A stretch of 64,000 nt of DNA, taken from NCBI GenBank assembly GCA_036399175.1, contig DASWNP010000048.1, positions 124,001 through 188,000 on the forward strand, read 5' to 3'. Positions 45,733 to 53,804 of this stretch are shown one piece after another (position 1 is the first letter of the stretch; each line of letters opens with the position of its first letter). The notes under the pieces are model-generated. The model searched no databases and was not told the DNA's origin. It saw only the letters and a list, made by a program, of their open reading frames with translations. Origin of the DNA: DASWNP01 sp036399175. GTDB lineage: Bacteria; Acidobacteriota; Blastocatellia; Pyrinomonadales; Pyrinomonadaceae. The translations under genes and the position numbers were made by a program.

Positions 45733-46671
45733 TCACGCCGCCAGCTCGTCTTCCGAAGGGAACTTGTGCTGTTTTCTGCCGGGCGCACCGTCGAACTTCT
45801 TGGAGGTTTTGTAAAGCTCGAAATGGCCATCGGCAGCCTCTGCGGCGCAGCGCGTGCGAAGCGCCTGCATCTCTGCGGCGCTCATCGGCGCGAAGCTCTG
45901 CGCGATGCGCAAATTCTGCCGGAGCACTTTGAGTGAGTCGATGCCGGAGACGGTCGAGGCTACCGCCAGGCTCATGGCGTAGCGCAGGGCTTCGGAGGCG
46001 GTGAGGGCGCGCTTCCTGACGGGGTCGCCTTCGCCGCCCATGCTCTTCATGCCGAGGGCGGCGATGCCGCGACGGTTCAATTCAGGCAAGACCTGCTGCT
46101 CGAAGCTTCGGAAGGTGGCGTCGAAGCAGTTGAGCGGAAGCTGGCAGGTGTCGAAGGGATAATCGTGAGAGAGCATTTTGAGATGAATCGAAGGGTCTTT
46201 GTGGCCTGTGAAACCGACGAAGCGAACCTTGCCCTCGGCACGCGCCTGCTCAAGCGCTTCGACGACGCCGCCTTTGGCGAAATGCAGGTCGGGGTCGTTG
46301 TCGTGCACGACTTCGTGAATCTGCCAGAGGTCGAGATGGTCGGTCTTGAGTCGGCGCAGAGACTGTTCGAGCTGTCGCATGGCGGTGCGGCGGTCGCGCC
46401 CGTGCGTGCAGACCTTGCTCATCAGAAAGACCTTTGAGCGACGCCCTTCGAGCGCCTTCCCCATCAACTCTTCGCTTCGGCCTTCGTGATACTCCCATGC
46501 GTTATCCATGAAATCGATGCCCGAATCAATCGCTTCGTGGACGATGCGAACTGACTCGCGCTCGGTTTTCGCCAGCGCGAGATGATAGCCGCCGAGCGCC
46601 AGCGCCGACACTTCGACGCCCGTGCGCCCCAGCGCGCGACGCGGAATCTCACCCGATGCTCTGTTTGCCAT
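45733..46671 (-). CDS. Aldo/keto reductase family oxidoreductase
   Basis: 312 aa. The (beta/alpha)8 signature is intact: GRTGVEVSALALGGYHL, the catalytic Asp-x4-Tyr in DNAWEYHEGRSEELMG, Lys in VFLMSKVCTHGRD and the His of LWQIHEV. The late NADPH-binding part GIDSLKVLRQNLRIA is also seen. Substrate unknown. A C-terminal Lys/Phe tail (HKFPSEDEL) is longer than in many members. Confidence 0.9.
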   Translation of the reverse strand: MANRASGEIPRRALGRTGVEVSALALGGYHLALAKTERESVRIVHEAIDSGIDFMDNAWEYHEGRSEELMGKALEGRRSKVFLMSKVCTHGRDRRTAMRQLEQSLRRLKTDHLDLWQIHEVVHDNDPDLHFAKGGVVEALEQARAEGKVRFVGFTGHKDPSIHLKMLSHDYPFDTCQLPLNCFDATFRSFEQQVLPELNRRGIAALGMKSMGGEGDPVRKRALTASEALRYAMSLAVASTVSGIDSLKVLRQNLRIAQSFAPMSAAEMQALRTRCAAEAADGHFELYKTSKKFDGAPGRKQHKFPSEDELAA

Positions 46672-46783
46672 ACCCTCTTTGACCCTCCTGAGACACTCAG
46701 CCTCACCCGCGCGGCGCTCTTCTCAAAGAACGCGCCAGCTTTGCCAGCCGTGCCCGATAGAACTCTTCGACGAAACGAAAAAT

Positions 46784-46864
46784 ATGTGGAAGGAGTATGC
46801 CACAAGAGGCCGCGCCGGAAGAAGATTGAAGGTGAAGAAGAGAGCCGCCCGCGCCGGTCTGTAG
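46784..46864 (+). CDS. Putative 26-aa basic peptide
   Basis: ATG at 46784 opens 26 codons (MWKEYATRGRAGRRLKVKKR and a short tail) ending TAG, directly followed by a strong terminator. The ribosome site is poor. The bias to Lys/Arg and the terminator hint at a real small gene, but coding cannot be shown. Confidence 0.28.
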   Translation: MWKEYATRGRAGRRLKVKKRAARAGL

Positions 46865-46874
46865 ACGAAAGGCG

Positions 46875-46908
46875 AAAGGGGAAGCTGCTTGAAGCAGCTT
46901 CCCCTTTT
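46875..46908. terminator. Strong bidirectional terminator
   Basis: AAAGGGGAAGCTGCTT and its exact complement form a 16-bp stem with almost no loop, ending in TTTT on the plus strand and CCCCTTT on the minus strand. It lies 56 bp beyond the stop of the minus-strand stress gene (46964) and right after the small peptide frame. Confidence 0.88.
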
Positions 46909-46963
46909 CGTGTCTCTCGAACTTCTAAGTCCGAGCTTTAACAGCATCGCCCGAGGCGCGTCG

Positions 46964-47710
46964 TTATCTGTAGATGTGCTCGCCGCGAGTCTTCCAGTCG
47001 TTGGCGAAGTAGTCCGCGTCTTCGTCCGAGCGCGGATTGACGCCCATCACGATGCCGCCGCCACGAATGCCTTCGTCGTAGGCTTTGGCGCGGTCTTCAG
47101 GAATCCCTGAGCCGACGAGCGCGCCGACGAGTCCGCCCGTCAGACCGCCCGCGCCCGCGCCAGCGAGTCCGGCAGCGAGCGGGCCTGCGATGGCGAGGCC
47201 GAGTCCGGGAAGAAGAACGGTGGTGCCGATGGCGGCGATGGCTCCGAGCAAGCCGCCGACCGTGCCGCCGATGGCCGAGCCGACGCCCGCGCCTTCCAGA
47301 GCCTTGCTGCCAAGCTCGGTGTCGCGGTCGTCATCTTTGAAATGTTTGTCGCGCGTCTCTTCGGACATGAGCAGACTCACGTCGTCTTTGCCGTAGCCGC
47401 GCTCGCTCAGAGAGCGATAGGCATTCTCGGCGCTGTCGCGGTCTCTGAACAGACCCGTCACCATACGATTGCTGCTGCCGGAGCGCGCGGTAGACGTGCC
47501 GGTCGCCGCGCTGAGGCTGCCGCCCTTGTCGCCGATGATGTCGTTGGCTTCCTGTCGTGCATTGCCGATAGCATTTTCACGTTCGCCTTCACGCTCAAGC
47601 GAGCGGTCGCCGATAACTGCGCCGGTCGCATCTTTGGCCGCGCCCTTCATGCGCTGCCCGAAGGCCGAAGCCTCTTCAGTCAATCCACTATCACGTTTAT
47701 CGTCTGCCAT
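46964..47710 (-). CDS. General stress protein, YflT-like domain with Gly-rich hydrophobic core
   Basis: 248 aa from MADDKRDSGLTEEASAF after a clear GAGAGGAAGG ribosome site; an upstream extension is unsupported. The first 75 residues are helical and CsbD/LEA-like (Lys, Glu, Gly, Ala). Residues about 82-130 (VTGLFRDRDSAENAYRSLSERGYGKDDVSLLM) resemble the YflT heat-induced stress domain. Residues about 145-215 are a Gly/Ala-rich double hydrophobic segment of the glycine-zipper type. It may associate with membranes under stress. Confidence 0.72.
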   Translation of the reverse strand: MADDKRDSGLTEEASAFGQRMKGAAKDATGAVIGDRSLEREGERENAIGNARQEANDIIGDKGGSLSAATGTSTARSGSSNRMVTGLFRDRDSAENAYRSLSERGYGKDDVSLLMSEETRDKHFKDDDRDTELGSKALEGAGVGSAIGGTVGGLLGAIAAIGTTVLLPGLGLAIAGPLAAGLAGAGAGGLTGGLVGALVGSGIPEDRAKAYDEGIRGGGIVMGVNPRSDEDADYFANDWKTRGEHIYR

Positions 47711-48026
47711 AATCTTTTCCTTCCTCTCGAAATGGTCTAAGCCACTATAGACTTTATCAAGCTGAACGCGCCGCCCGAGCCTGGGAAGATTGCCCGACGC
47801 GTCGAGCGCCAAGCGCAACTGACTACCGGCGAGTTCGCTTTTCGGTGTACGATTTTGCGTCCTAAAAAACGCTCACGCAGTTGAAATTGCAAGCAGCGTG
47901 CCGTTGAAGCCTCGATGTCGAATGTCGAAACGGATGTGTGAGAAGTTCGCCGTCGATGTTTGAGAAGGATGCTTAACGGCATCGCTTAATCATTCACCAA
48001 AGCGAAGCCCGAACGGCGATTGAGAC

Positions 48027-48054
48027 TCGACACAAAACGTTAAAACGGTATAAT
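48027..48054 (+). promoter_or_regulatory. Promoter of the liv transporter operon
   Basis: TCGACA (48027-48032) and a perfect TATAAT (48049-48054) are spaced 16 bp. The transcript would begin near 48061, leaving an untranslated leader of about 357 nt before livJ. The rest of 47711-48026 shows no gene. Confidence 0.6.
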
Positions 48055-48060
48055 GCCCGT

Positions 48061-48417
48061 GCACTTTACAAATCCACGAGCGGGAACTTGACTCGCATGC
48101 GGCTCGCCGCGATATTACTGAATTTAAATCGAACTACGGGCTGACTCCGAAGGTCGCGGTGTGCGACTACGGAAGGGAAGGGCGGCGGAAGCCTGAGAGA
48201 GTATTGAAACGCGCATGAAGCGGTTCGTCTTCTATCCGGTGTCCGTCGAGGCGTCGGGCGTTTGTGAGAAAGTCTGAGCATTCCAACGTCTCGCTGTTCG
48301 AGAGAGAACTCGTCTCAAATAGGCCGCCCGCCGTCACGGTCGAAAAGCTCGAAGTCGAAGTCGCGCTCGGGCGTCAAACGGCTTGAAGCACAACTCCAAT
48401 TTTTGGTGAGGAAAAAA
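48061..48417 (+). other. Long structured leader of the liv operon
   Basis: No coding frame fits. The sequence contains several GC stems in a short space and ends with the ribosome-site-poor stretch TGAGGAAAAAA before livJ. It does not match any riboswitch consensus that I know. A regulatory leader is possible. Confidence 0.3.
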
Positions 48418-49752
48418 ATGAAGCGCACTTTACTGACTCTCGGATTAATCGTCGCGCTCGTCGCCTCCTTCGCCTGTGAGCGCAGGGACGGCACTTCTAC
48501 AACCGGCGACAGCAACGCAGGTGCAATCAAGGTCGGCATCTACGCAGACCTCTCCGGTCAGACTTCCAGCTTCGGACAGTCAACCAAAAACGGCGTGACG
48601 ATGGCCTTCGACGAAATCAACAAGGCGGGCGGCGTCAACGGTCGGCAGTTGGAGTTCGTCATCGAAGACGACCAGGGGCAACCGGCGCAGGCCGCCACCG
48701 TCGTCACCAAGCTGATTAACCAGGACAAGGTGCACGCCATCATCGGCGAAGTCGCTTCGAGCAACACGCTGGCCGCCGCGCCCGTCGCGCAGTCGGCCAA
48801 GATACCGATGATTACGCCCTCGTCCACCAACCCGACGGTGACGCAAAAGGGCGACTACATCTTCCGCGTCTGCTTCACAGACAATTTTCAGGGCGCGGTG
48901 ATGGCGAAGTTCGCCGTCAACACCTTGAAGGCTAAAACAGCCGCCGTGCTCGGCGATGTCAACTCCGATTACAGCAAAGGCATGACGCAGTACTTCGAGC
49001 AGGAGTTCAACCGGCTCGGCGGGCGCATCGTCACCAAGCAGGCCTACACGCAGACCGACGCCGACTTCAAAGGACAGTTGACCGCCATTCGCTCGACCAA
49101 CCCCGACGTTATCTTCGTCCCAGGCTACTACGGGCAGGTCGGCGTGATTGCCAAGCAGTCGAAGGAACTCGGCATCAAAGCTCCTCTGCTCGGCGGCGAC
49201 GGTTGGGATGCGCCGCAACTCTGGGACTTGGGCGGCGAAGCCCTCAACGGCGCTTTCATGGCGAACCACTATTCGATTGACGACCCCTCGCCCGCCGTCA
49301 AGAAGTTCGTCGATGCCTACAAGGCGCGCTACGGCGGCACAGCGCCCGACGCCATCGCCGCGCTCGCCTACGACGCCGCCTACGTCCTCGCCGACGCCAT
49401 CAAGCGCGCCGGCTCGACCGAGAACGCGAAAATTCGCGACGCCCTCGCGCAGACCAAAAACTTCGCCGGTGTCACCGGCTCCATCAGCATCAACGAGCAG
49501 CGCGACGCCGTCAAACCGGCGGTCGTCTTTGAACTGCAAAATCGCAAGTTCGTCTACAAAGAGACGATTCAGCCCGAAGGCGCTTCGAGCGGCGCACCCG
49601 CAACCGGAGCATCACCCGCCGGAGCGACCACCGGCGCTAGTCCGGCGGCGACGACCGGCGCATCGCCCGCCGCCAACGCCAATACGACCTCCGGCAACAT
49701 GAACGCGGGCACGACGACGAACACGAACAGCACGACCAATTCAACTCCGTAA
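48418..49752 (+). CDS. livJ: Branched-chain amino acid ABC transporter, substrate-binding lipoprotein
   Basis: 444 aa. A lipoprotein-like signal (MKRTLLTLGLIVALVASFAC) ends in a Cys, although Phe at -2 of the lipobox is not standard. The periplasmic-binding domain (Peripla_BP_6) follows: IKVGIYADLSGQTSSFGQS, GVTMAFDEINKAGGVNG, EDDQGQPAQAATVVTKLI, GEVASSNTLAAAPVAQ and GYYGQVGVIAKQ. The last 50 residues are Ala/Thr/Asn low complexity, perhaps a surface or anchor linker. First gene of livJHMGF. Confidence 0.9.
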   Translation: MKRTLLTLGLIVALVASFACERRDGTSTTGDSNAGAIKVGIYADLSGQTSSFGQSTKNGVTMAFDEINKAGGVNGRQLEFVIEDDQGQPAQAATVVTKLINQDKVHAIIGEVASSNTLAAAPVAQSAKIPMITPSSTNPTVTQKGDYIFRVCFTDNFQGAVMAKFAVNTLKAKTAAVLGDVNSDYSKGMTQYFEQEFNRLGGRIVTKQAYTQTDADFKGQLTAIRSTNPDVIFVPGYYGQVGVIAKQSKELGIKAPLLGGDGWDAPQLWDLGGEALNGAFMANHYSIDDPSPAVKKFVDAYKARYGGTAPDAIAALAYDAAYVLADAIKRAGSTENAKIRDALAQTKNFAGVTGSISINEQRDAVKPAVVFELQNRKFVYKETIQPEGASSGAPATGASPAGATTGASPAATTGASPAANANTTSGNMNAGTTTNTNSTTNSTP

Positions 49753-49783
49753 AAGTTTTCAGGCAGGCGGGCTGGAGACGCGT

Positions 49784-50701
49784 ATGGACACCTTCGTTCA
49801 GCAACTCATCAACGGCCTCACCATCGGCTCAATCTACGCGCTCATCGCGCTCGGATACACGATGGTTTACGGCATCCTTCGCCTCATCAACTTCGCGCAC
49901 GGCGACATCTACATGATTGGCGCGTTCACCGGCTTCTTCATGGCGCGCGGACTCGGCTTCGCCGCCGAGCCTTCGCTCACCGCGCTCGGCATCACGCTCG
50001 TCGGCTCGATGGTAGTGGCGGCGCTGGTCGGCATGGCGATTGAGCGCTTCGCCTACCGACCCGTCAGGAAGTATGCGCGCATGACGACGCTGATTACGGC
50101 TATCGGCGTCTCGCTGCTTTTGGAGAATCTGGCGGTCGTGATTTTCGGCGGCGCGCCGCGTTCTTTCCCGCAGCTTTTGCAGAACGAGGTCTATCCCCTG
50201 TTCGGCAACGCGGCCATCTCCAAATCGCAGATTCTCATCTTCGGCGTTTCCATCGCGCTCATGCTCCTGCTGCAATGGATTGTCTATCGCACGAAGGTCG
50301 GCACGGCCATGCGCGCCGTCTCCTTCAATCTCAACTCCGCGAAGTTGATGGGCATCAACACCGACTTCATCATCGTCTTCACCTTCGCGCTCGGTTCGGC
50401 GCTCGCGGCGGCGGGCGGCGTGCTCACCGCCCAGTACAACCCGACCATCTATCCACTGATGGGCATCATCACGGGCTTGAAGGCGTTTGTCGCCGCCGTG
50501 CTCGGCGGCATCGGCAACATCCCCGGCGCGGTCTTGGGCGGACTGCTCATCGGCGCGGCCGAAACCTTCGTCGTCGGCTACGGTCAACTCATCGGCATTC
50601 CTTCGACCTACCGCGACGCCGTCGCCTTCTCGATTCTGATTCTGGTCTTGCTATTTCGTCCCGCCGGCCTGCTCGGCTCGACGGTACAAGAGAAAGTCTA
50701 A
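49784..50701 (+). CDS. livH: Branched-chain amino acid ABC transporter permease LivH
   Basis: 305 aa with about eight membrane helices. The start MDTFVQQLINGLTIGSIYALIALGYTMVYGILRLINFAHGD is typical of LivH (cited in part), with the conserved INFAHG and the EAA-like loop GLKAFVAAVLGGIGNIPGAVLGG. It is one half of the inner-membrane channel with LivM. It is followed by a heptamer-hairpin element. Confidence 0.94.
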   Translation: MDTFVQQLINGLTIGSIYALIALGYTMVYGILRLINFAHGDIYMIGAFTGFFMARGLGFAAEPSLTALGITLVGSMVVAALVGMAIERFAYRPVRKYARMTTLITAIGVSLLLENLAVVIFGGAPRSFPQLLQNEVYPLFGNAAISKSQILIFGVSIALMLLLQWIVYRTKVGTAMRAVSFNLNSAKLMGINTDFIIVFTFALGSALAAAGGVLTAQYNPTIYPLMGIITGLKAFVAAVLGGIGNIPGAVLGGLLIGAAETFVVGYGQLIGIPSTYRDAVAFSILILVLLFRPAGLLGSTVQEKV

Positions 50702-50706
50702 GAAAG

Positions 50707-50795
50707 TATGAATGCGGAATGCGGAATGATGAATGAAAAAAAGCTAAAGCGTTTTTGTCTTTCACTCATCATTCCGCATTCCGCATTCATCATTT
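50707..50795. repeat. Heptamer-hairpin element, GCGGAAT class
   Basis: Left: ATGCGGA-ATGCGGA-ATGATGA-ATGAA; right: TCATCAT-TCCGCAT-TCCGCAT-TCATCAT. The core is AAAAAAGCTAAAGC plus GTTTTTGTCTTTC. It fills the livH-livM gap, ending within six bases of the livM start codon, which has no Shine-Dalgarno. Confidence 0.9.
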
Positions 50796-50800
50796 AACTT

Positions 50801-51946
50801 ATGCCAGTCTTCGCTAAACGGATTGTCGGCGCGGTCGTCATCATCGTCGTGCTCATCGCCATCAATGCGCTGATGAGCGACGCGGGACTTTTCGGCTTCG
50901 GCGTGCCGCCCTATTCGGGGCGCATCCTGATGTTCGTCGGCATCAACGTCATCCTCGCCGTCTCGCTCAACCTGATTAACGGCTTCACCGGACAGTTCTC
51001 CATCGGGCATGCGGGCTTCATGGCTATCGGCGCATACTCTTCTGCCTACGTCACGGTCTATCACGGTCAGGCTTGGGAGCGCGCGCTGGCCGGTGCGGTC
51101 GGCGCAGACGTGGCGAGCGTGCTGGTGTTTCTGGTGGCGATTCTCGTCGGCGCGCTCTTTAGCGCCGCCGCCGGATTGGTCGTCGGTATTCCGTCGCTGC
51201 GGCTGCGCGGAGATTATCTCGCCATCGTCACGCTCGGCTTCGCGGAGATTATCCGCATCGTCATCGTCAACATCGACGTGGTCGGCGGCGCGACCGGCTT
51301 CACCGTTCCCGGCTACACGAACTTCATCTGGGTCGGCATCTTCGCCGTCTTCACCATCGTCGTCGTCCGCAACATCGTCCGCTCCGACACGGGGCGCGTG
51401 CTCATCTCCATACGCGAAGACGAACTCGCTTCCGAAGCGATGGGCATCAACACGACGCGCTACAAGGTTCTCTCCTTCATCATCAGCTCGGCCTTCGCCG
51501 GAATCGCGGGCGTGCTCTTCGGCCACTACACGAAATTCCTGAGCACCGCCGATTTCACCTTCTATCGCTCGTTTGAAATCATCATCATGATTGTGCTCGG
51601 CGGCATGGGGTCGATTACGGGCGCGGTGCTCGGCGCAATCGTCATCACGGTTCTGCCCGAAGCCCTGCGCCAACTGCCGATGGTCGGCGGCTTCAATTTC
51701 GCAGACCTCCGCCTCGTCATCTACGCGGGGCTACTCATCGTCATCATGCTGACGAGACCGCAGGGTGTTTTGGGCGAGCGCGAGTTCGGCTTCAACTGGC
51801 TGCGCCGCTCGCAGAAACGACCCGAAGGCGACGAAGCCACGGGCGCGTCGAAGGGAGTGCCGATTGCTGAGACGCCGGATGCGACGGTTGACCACGAATC
51901 GGGCAGAGATGCCGACGATACGCTCAAGGGGGTAGAGAACAGATGA
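50801..51946 (+). CDS. livM: Branched-chain amino acid ABC transporter permease LivM
   Basis: 381 aa with about nine membrane helices and the conserved NLINGFTGQFSIGHAGFMAIGAYSSA and EDELASEAMGINTTRYK loops (cited in part). The last 60 residues form a charged cytoplasmic tail longer than usual. Start ATG abuts a hairpin element. It overlaps livG by four bases (ATGA). Confidence 0.94.
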   Translation: MPVFAKRIVGAVVIIVVLIAINALMSDAGLFGFGVPPYSGRILMFVGINVILAVSLNLINGFTGQFSIGHAGFMAIGAYSSAYVTVYHGQAWERALAGAVGADVASVLVFLVAILVGALFSAAAGLVVGIPSLRLRGDYLAIVTLGFAEIIRIVIVNIDVVGGATGFTVPGYTNFIWVGIFAVFTIVVVRNIVRSDTGRVLISIREDELASEAMGINTTRYKVLSFIISSAFAGIAGVLFGHYTKFLSTADFTFYRSFEIIIMIVLGGMGSITGAVLGAIVITVLPEALRQLPMVGGFNFADLRLVIYAGLLIVIMLTRPQGVLGEREFGFNWLRRSQKRPEGDEATGASKGVPIAETPDATVDHESGRDADDTLKGVENR

Positions 51947-52803
51947 GCCAGAGCAATCTCCCTTCGTCCGAACCGCTCAAGAAAGAGTCGGTAGTTACGG
52001 AAGCGGCGCGCACCGCCCGCTCGCAGACGGTCGAGACGAGCGACGGCGAGAACCTTCGCACCGACAAGTGCACGATTCGCTTCGGCGGCCTCGTCGCCGT
52101 CAACGAACTCGACCTCTTCGTCCGCCCCGGCGAAATCTACGGCCTCATCGGCCCCAACGGCGCGGGCAAAACCACCATCTTCAATCTTCTCACGGGCGTC
52201 TATAAACCGACCTCCGGAGAGATTTATTTTCAGGGCAAACGCATCGACGGCCTGCGCCCCTACGAGATTGCCGCGCGCGGCGTCTCGCGCACCTTCCAGA
52301 ACATACGACTGTTTCCCGGCATGACCGTGCTCGAAAACGTGATGACCGCCTGCCACATGCACGCGCGCCAATCGCTCGTCGATGCAGTGCTTCGCACCCC
52401 GCGCTTCGAGCGCGACGAACGCGAGCACAGAGAGTTCTGTCTCGAACTGCTCTCCATCTTCAACCTCGCGCGCTTTCGCAACGAGGGCGGCACGAGCCTG
52501 CCTTACGGCAATCAGCGCAGGCTCGAAATCGTCCGCGCCCTCGCCACGCGCCCGACGCTTCTGCTCTTAGACGAACCGGCGGCCGGCATGAATCCGTCCG
52601 AACAGGACGACCTGCTCAACCTGATTCGACAGATACGCGACCGCTTCGGCCTGACGATTCTGCTCGTCGAACACAACATGAAAGTCGTCATGGGCGTCTG
52701 CGAGCGCATACAGGTCGTGGACTACGGCAAGTCCATCGCGCTCGGCCTGCCCGAAGAGATTAGAAACGACCCGAAAGTGATTGAAGCCTACTTAGGAGAT
52801 TAA
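51943..52803 (+). CDS. livG: Branched-chain amino acid ABC transporter ATPase LivG
   Basis: 286 aa. The first 40 residues are a polar extension not seen in typical LivG. Then Walker A GPNGAGKTTIFNLLTG, signature SLPYGNQRRLEIVRAL and Walker B LLLLDEPAAGMNP, in the LivG order (including the long loop with VLENVMTACHMHARQSL). It energises the LivHM channel. The stop TAA is followed at once by a heptamer element. Confidence 0.95.
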   Translation: MSQSNLPSSEPLKKESVVTEAARTARSQTVETSDGENLRTDKCTIRFGGLVAVNELDLFVRPGEIYGLIGPNGAGKTTIFNLLTGVYKPTSGEIYFQGKRIDGLRPYEIAARGVSRTFQNIRLFPGMTVLENVMTACHMHARQSLVDAVLRTPRFERDEREHREFCLELLSIFNLARFRNEGGTSLPYGNQRRLEIVRALATRPTLLLLDEPAAGMNPSEQDDLLNLIRQIRDRFGLTILLVEHNMKVVMGVCERIQVVDYGKSIALGLPEEIRNDPKVIEAYLGD

Positions 52804-52893
52804 AGTCTGGAGTCTGGAGTCTGGAGTCTGGGAGTCAAAAGCAAAAAGCATTTGTCTTTGACTCCAGACTCCAGACTCCAGACTCCAGACTCC
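52803..52893. repeat. Heptamer-hairpin element, AGTCTGG class
   Basis: AGTCTGG is repeated four times at the left, complemented by CCAGACT repeated four times at the right. The core, GTCAAAAGC to GTCTTTGAC, is partly self-complementary. It forms the whole livG-livF junction except for the last seven bases before the livF ATG. Confidence 0.93.
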
Positions 52894-52899
52894 TACATC

Positions 52900-53604
52900 A
52901 TGCTGACGTTGGAAAACATTTCGGTGAGTTACGGCGCTATCAAGGCTTTGACGGGCATTTCGATGCACGTCGAGCAGGGCGAGGTGGTGACGCTGATTGG
53001 AGCGAACGGCGCAGGGAAAACGACGACGCTCAGAACCATCACGGGGCTGCTCTCGCCGCGCGAGGGACGCATCACTTTCGAGGGCGAAGACATCAGCGGT
53101 GCGCCGACGCATAAACTCGTCGCGCGCGGCATCTCGATGTCGCCCGAAGGGCGCGGCGTCTTCGCCAATCTCACCGTGCGCGAAAATTTGCAGATGGGCG
53201 CGTATCTCAAAAAGGATAAACGCGAGATTGCCGAAGACATGGAGCGCGGCTTTCAGATGTTCCCGCGCCTCAAAGAACGCGAATCGCAGAAGGCCGGAAC
53301 GCTTTCCGGCGGCGAACAGCAGATGCTCGCCATGTCGCGCGCCTTGATGTCGCGCCCGCGCCTGCTGCTGCTCGACGAACCCTCGCTCGGCCTCGCCCCG
53401 CTCGTCGTCCACACCATCTTCGAGGCCATCGAAGAAATCCGCAGCAAGGGCACGACCATCCTTCTCGTCGAGCAGAACGCGCACGCCGCGCTCAACCACT
53501 CCGACCGCGCCTACGTCCTCGAAACCGGCCAGATAGTCATGGAAGGCGACTCCAAACAACTCGCCGCCGACCCACGCATCAAGGAAGCTTATCTCGGCGA
53601 GTAG
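52900..53604 (+). CDS. livF: Branched-chain amino acid ABC transporter ATPase LivF
   Basis: 234 aa starting MLTLENISVSYGAIKAL; an earlier in-frame start would lie inside the repeat. Walker A GANGAGKTTTLRTI, signature TLSGGEQQMLAMSRAL and Walker B LLLLDEPSLGLAP are of LivF type (the Q-loop region has SMSPEGRGVFANLTV). It is the last gene of the liv operon. The ATG has no Shine-Dalgarno. Confidence 0.95.
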   Translation: MLTLENISVSYGAIKALTGISMHVEQGEVVTLIGANGAGKTTTLRTITGLLSPREGRITFEGEDISGAPTHKLVARGISMSPEGRGVFANLTVRENLQMGAYLKKDKREIAEDMERGFQMFPRLKERESQKAGTLSGGEQQMLAMSRALMSRPRLLLLDEPSLGLAPLVVHTIFEAIEEIRSKGTTILLVEQNAHAALNHSDRAYVLETGQIVMEGDSKQLAADPRIKEAYLGE

Positions 53605-53674
53605 AAGATAACGCCGAAAGAACTCACGCCGAGTAGCCCCGGCTTCTCAACTTTTCCAAAGAACACCACTCGAA

Positions 53675-53770
53675 GTGTTGCTCGAAGAGCTGAAGGGAGA
53701 GAACTGGCTGCGCGGCGTGCCGTGGCTGGAGCGGCGCGAGGACGGCTTATACTACATCCCTCTGAGCTGA
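53675..53770 (+). other. Possible gene remnant or tiny ORF after livF
   Basis: A GTG at 53675 opens 31 codons ending in TGA, product VLLEELKGENWLRGVPWLER and a short tail with YYIPLS. The sequence looks protein-like but has no ribosome site and only 31 residues. It may be the tail of a decayed gene or chance. The frame is open from 53612. Confidence 0.25.
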
Positions 53771-53804
53771 ACGGCGCGTGAGAAGATTTGCCGGGAGGAG
53801 AAGT

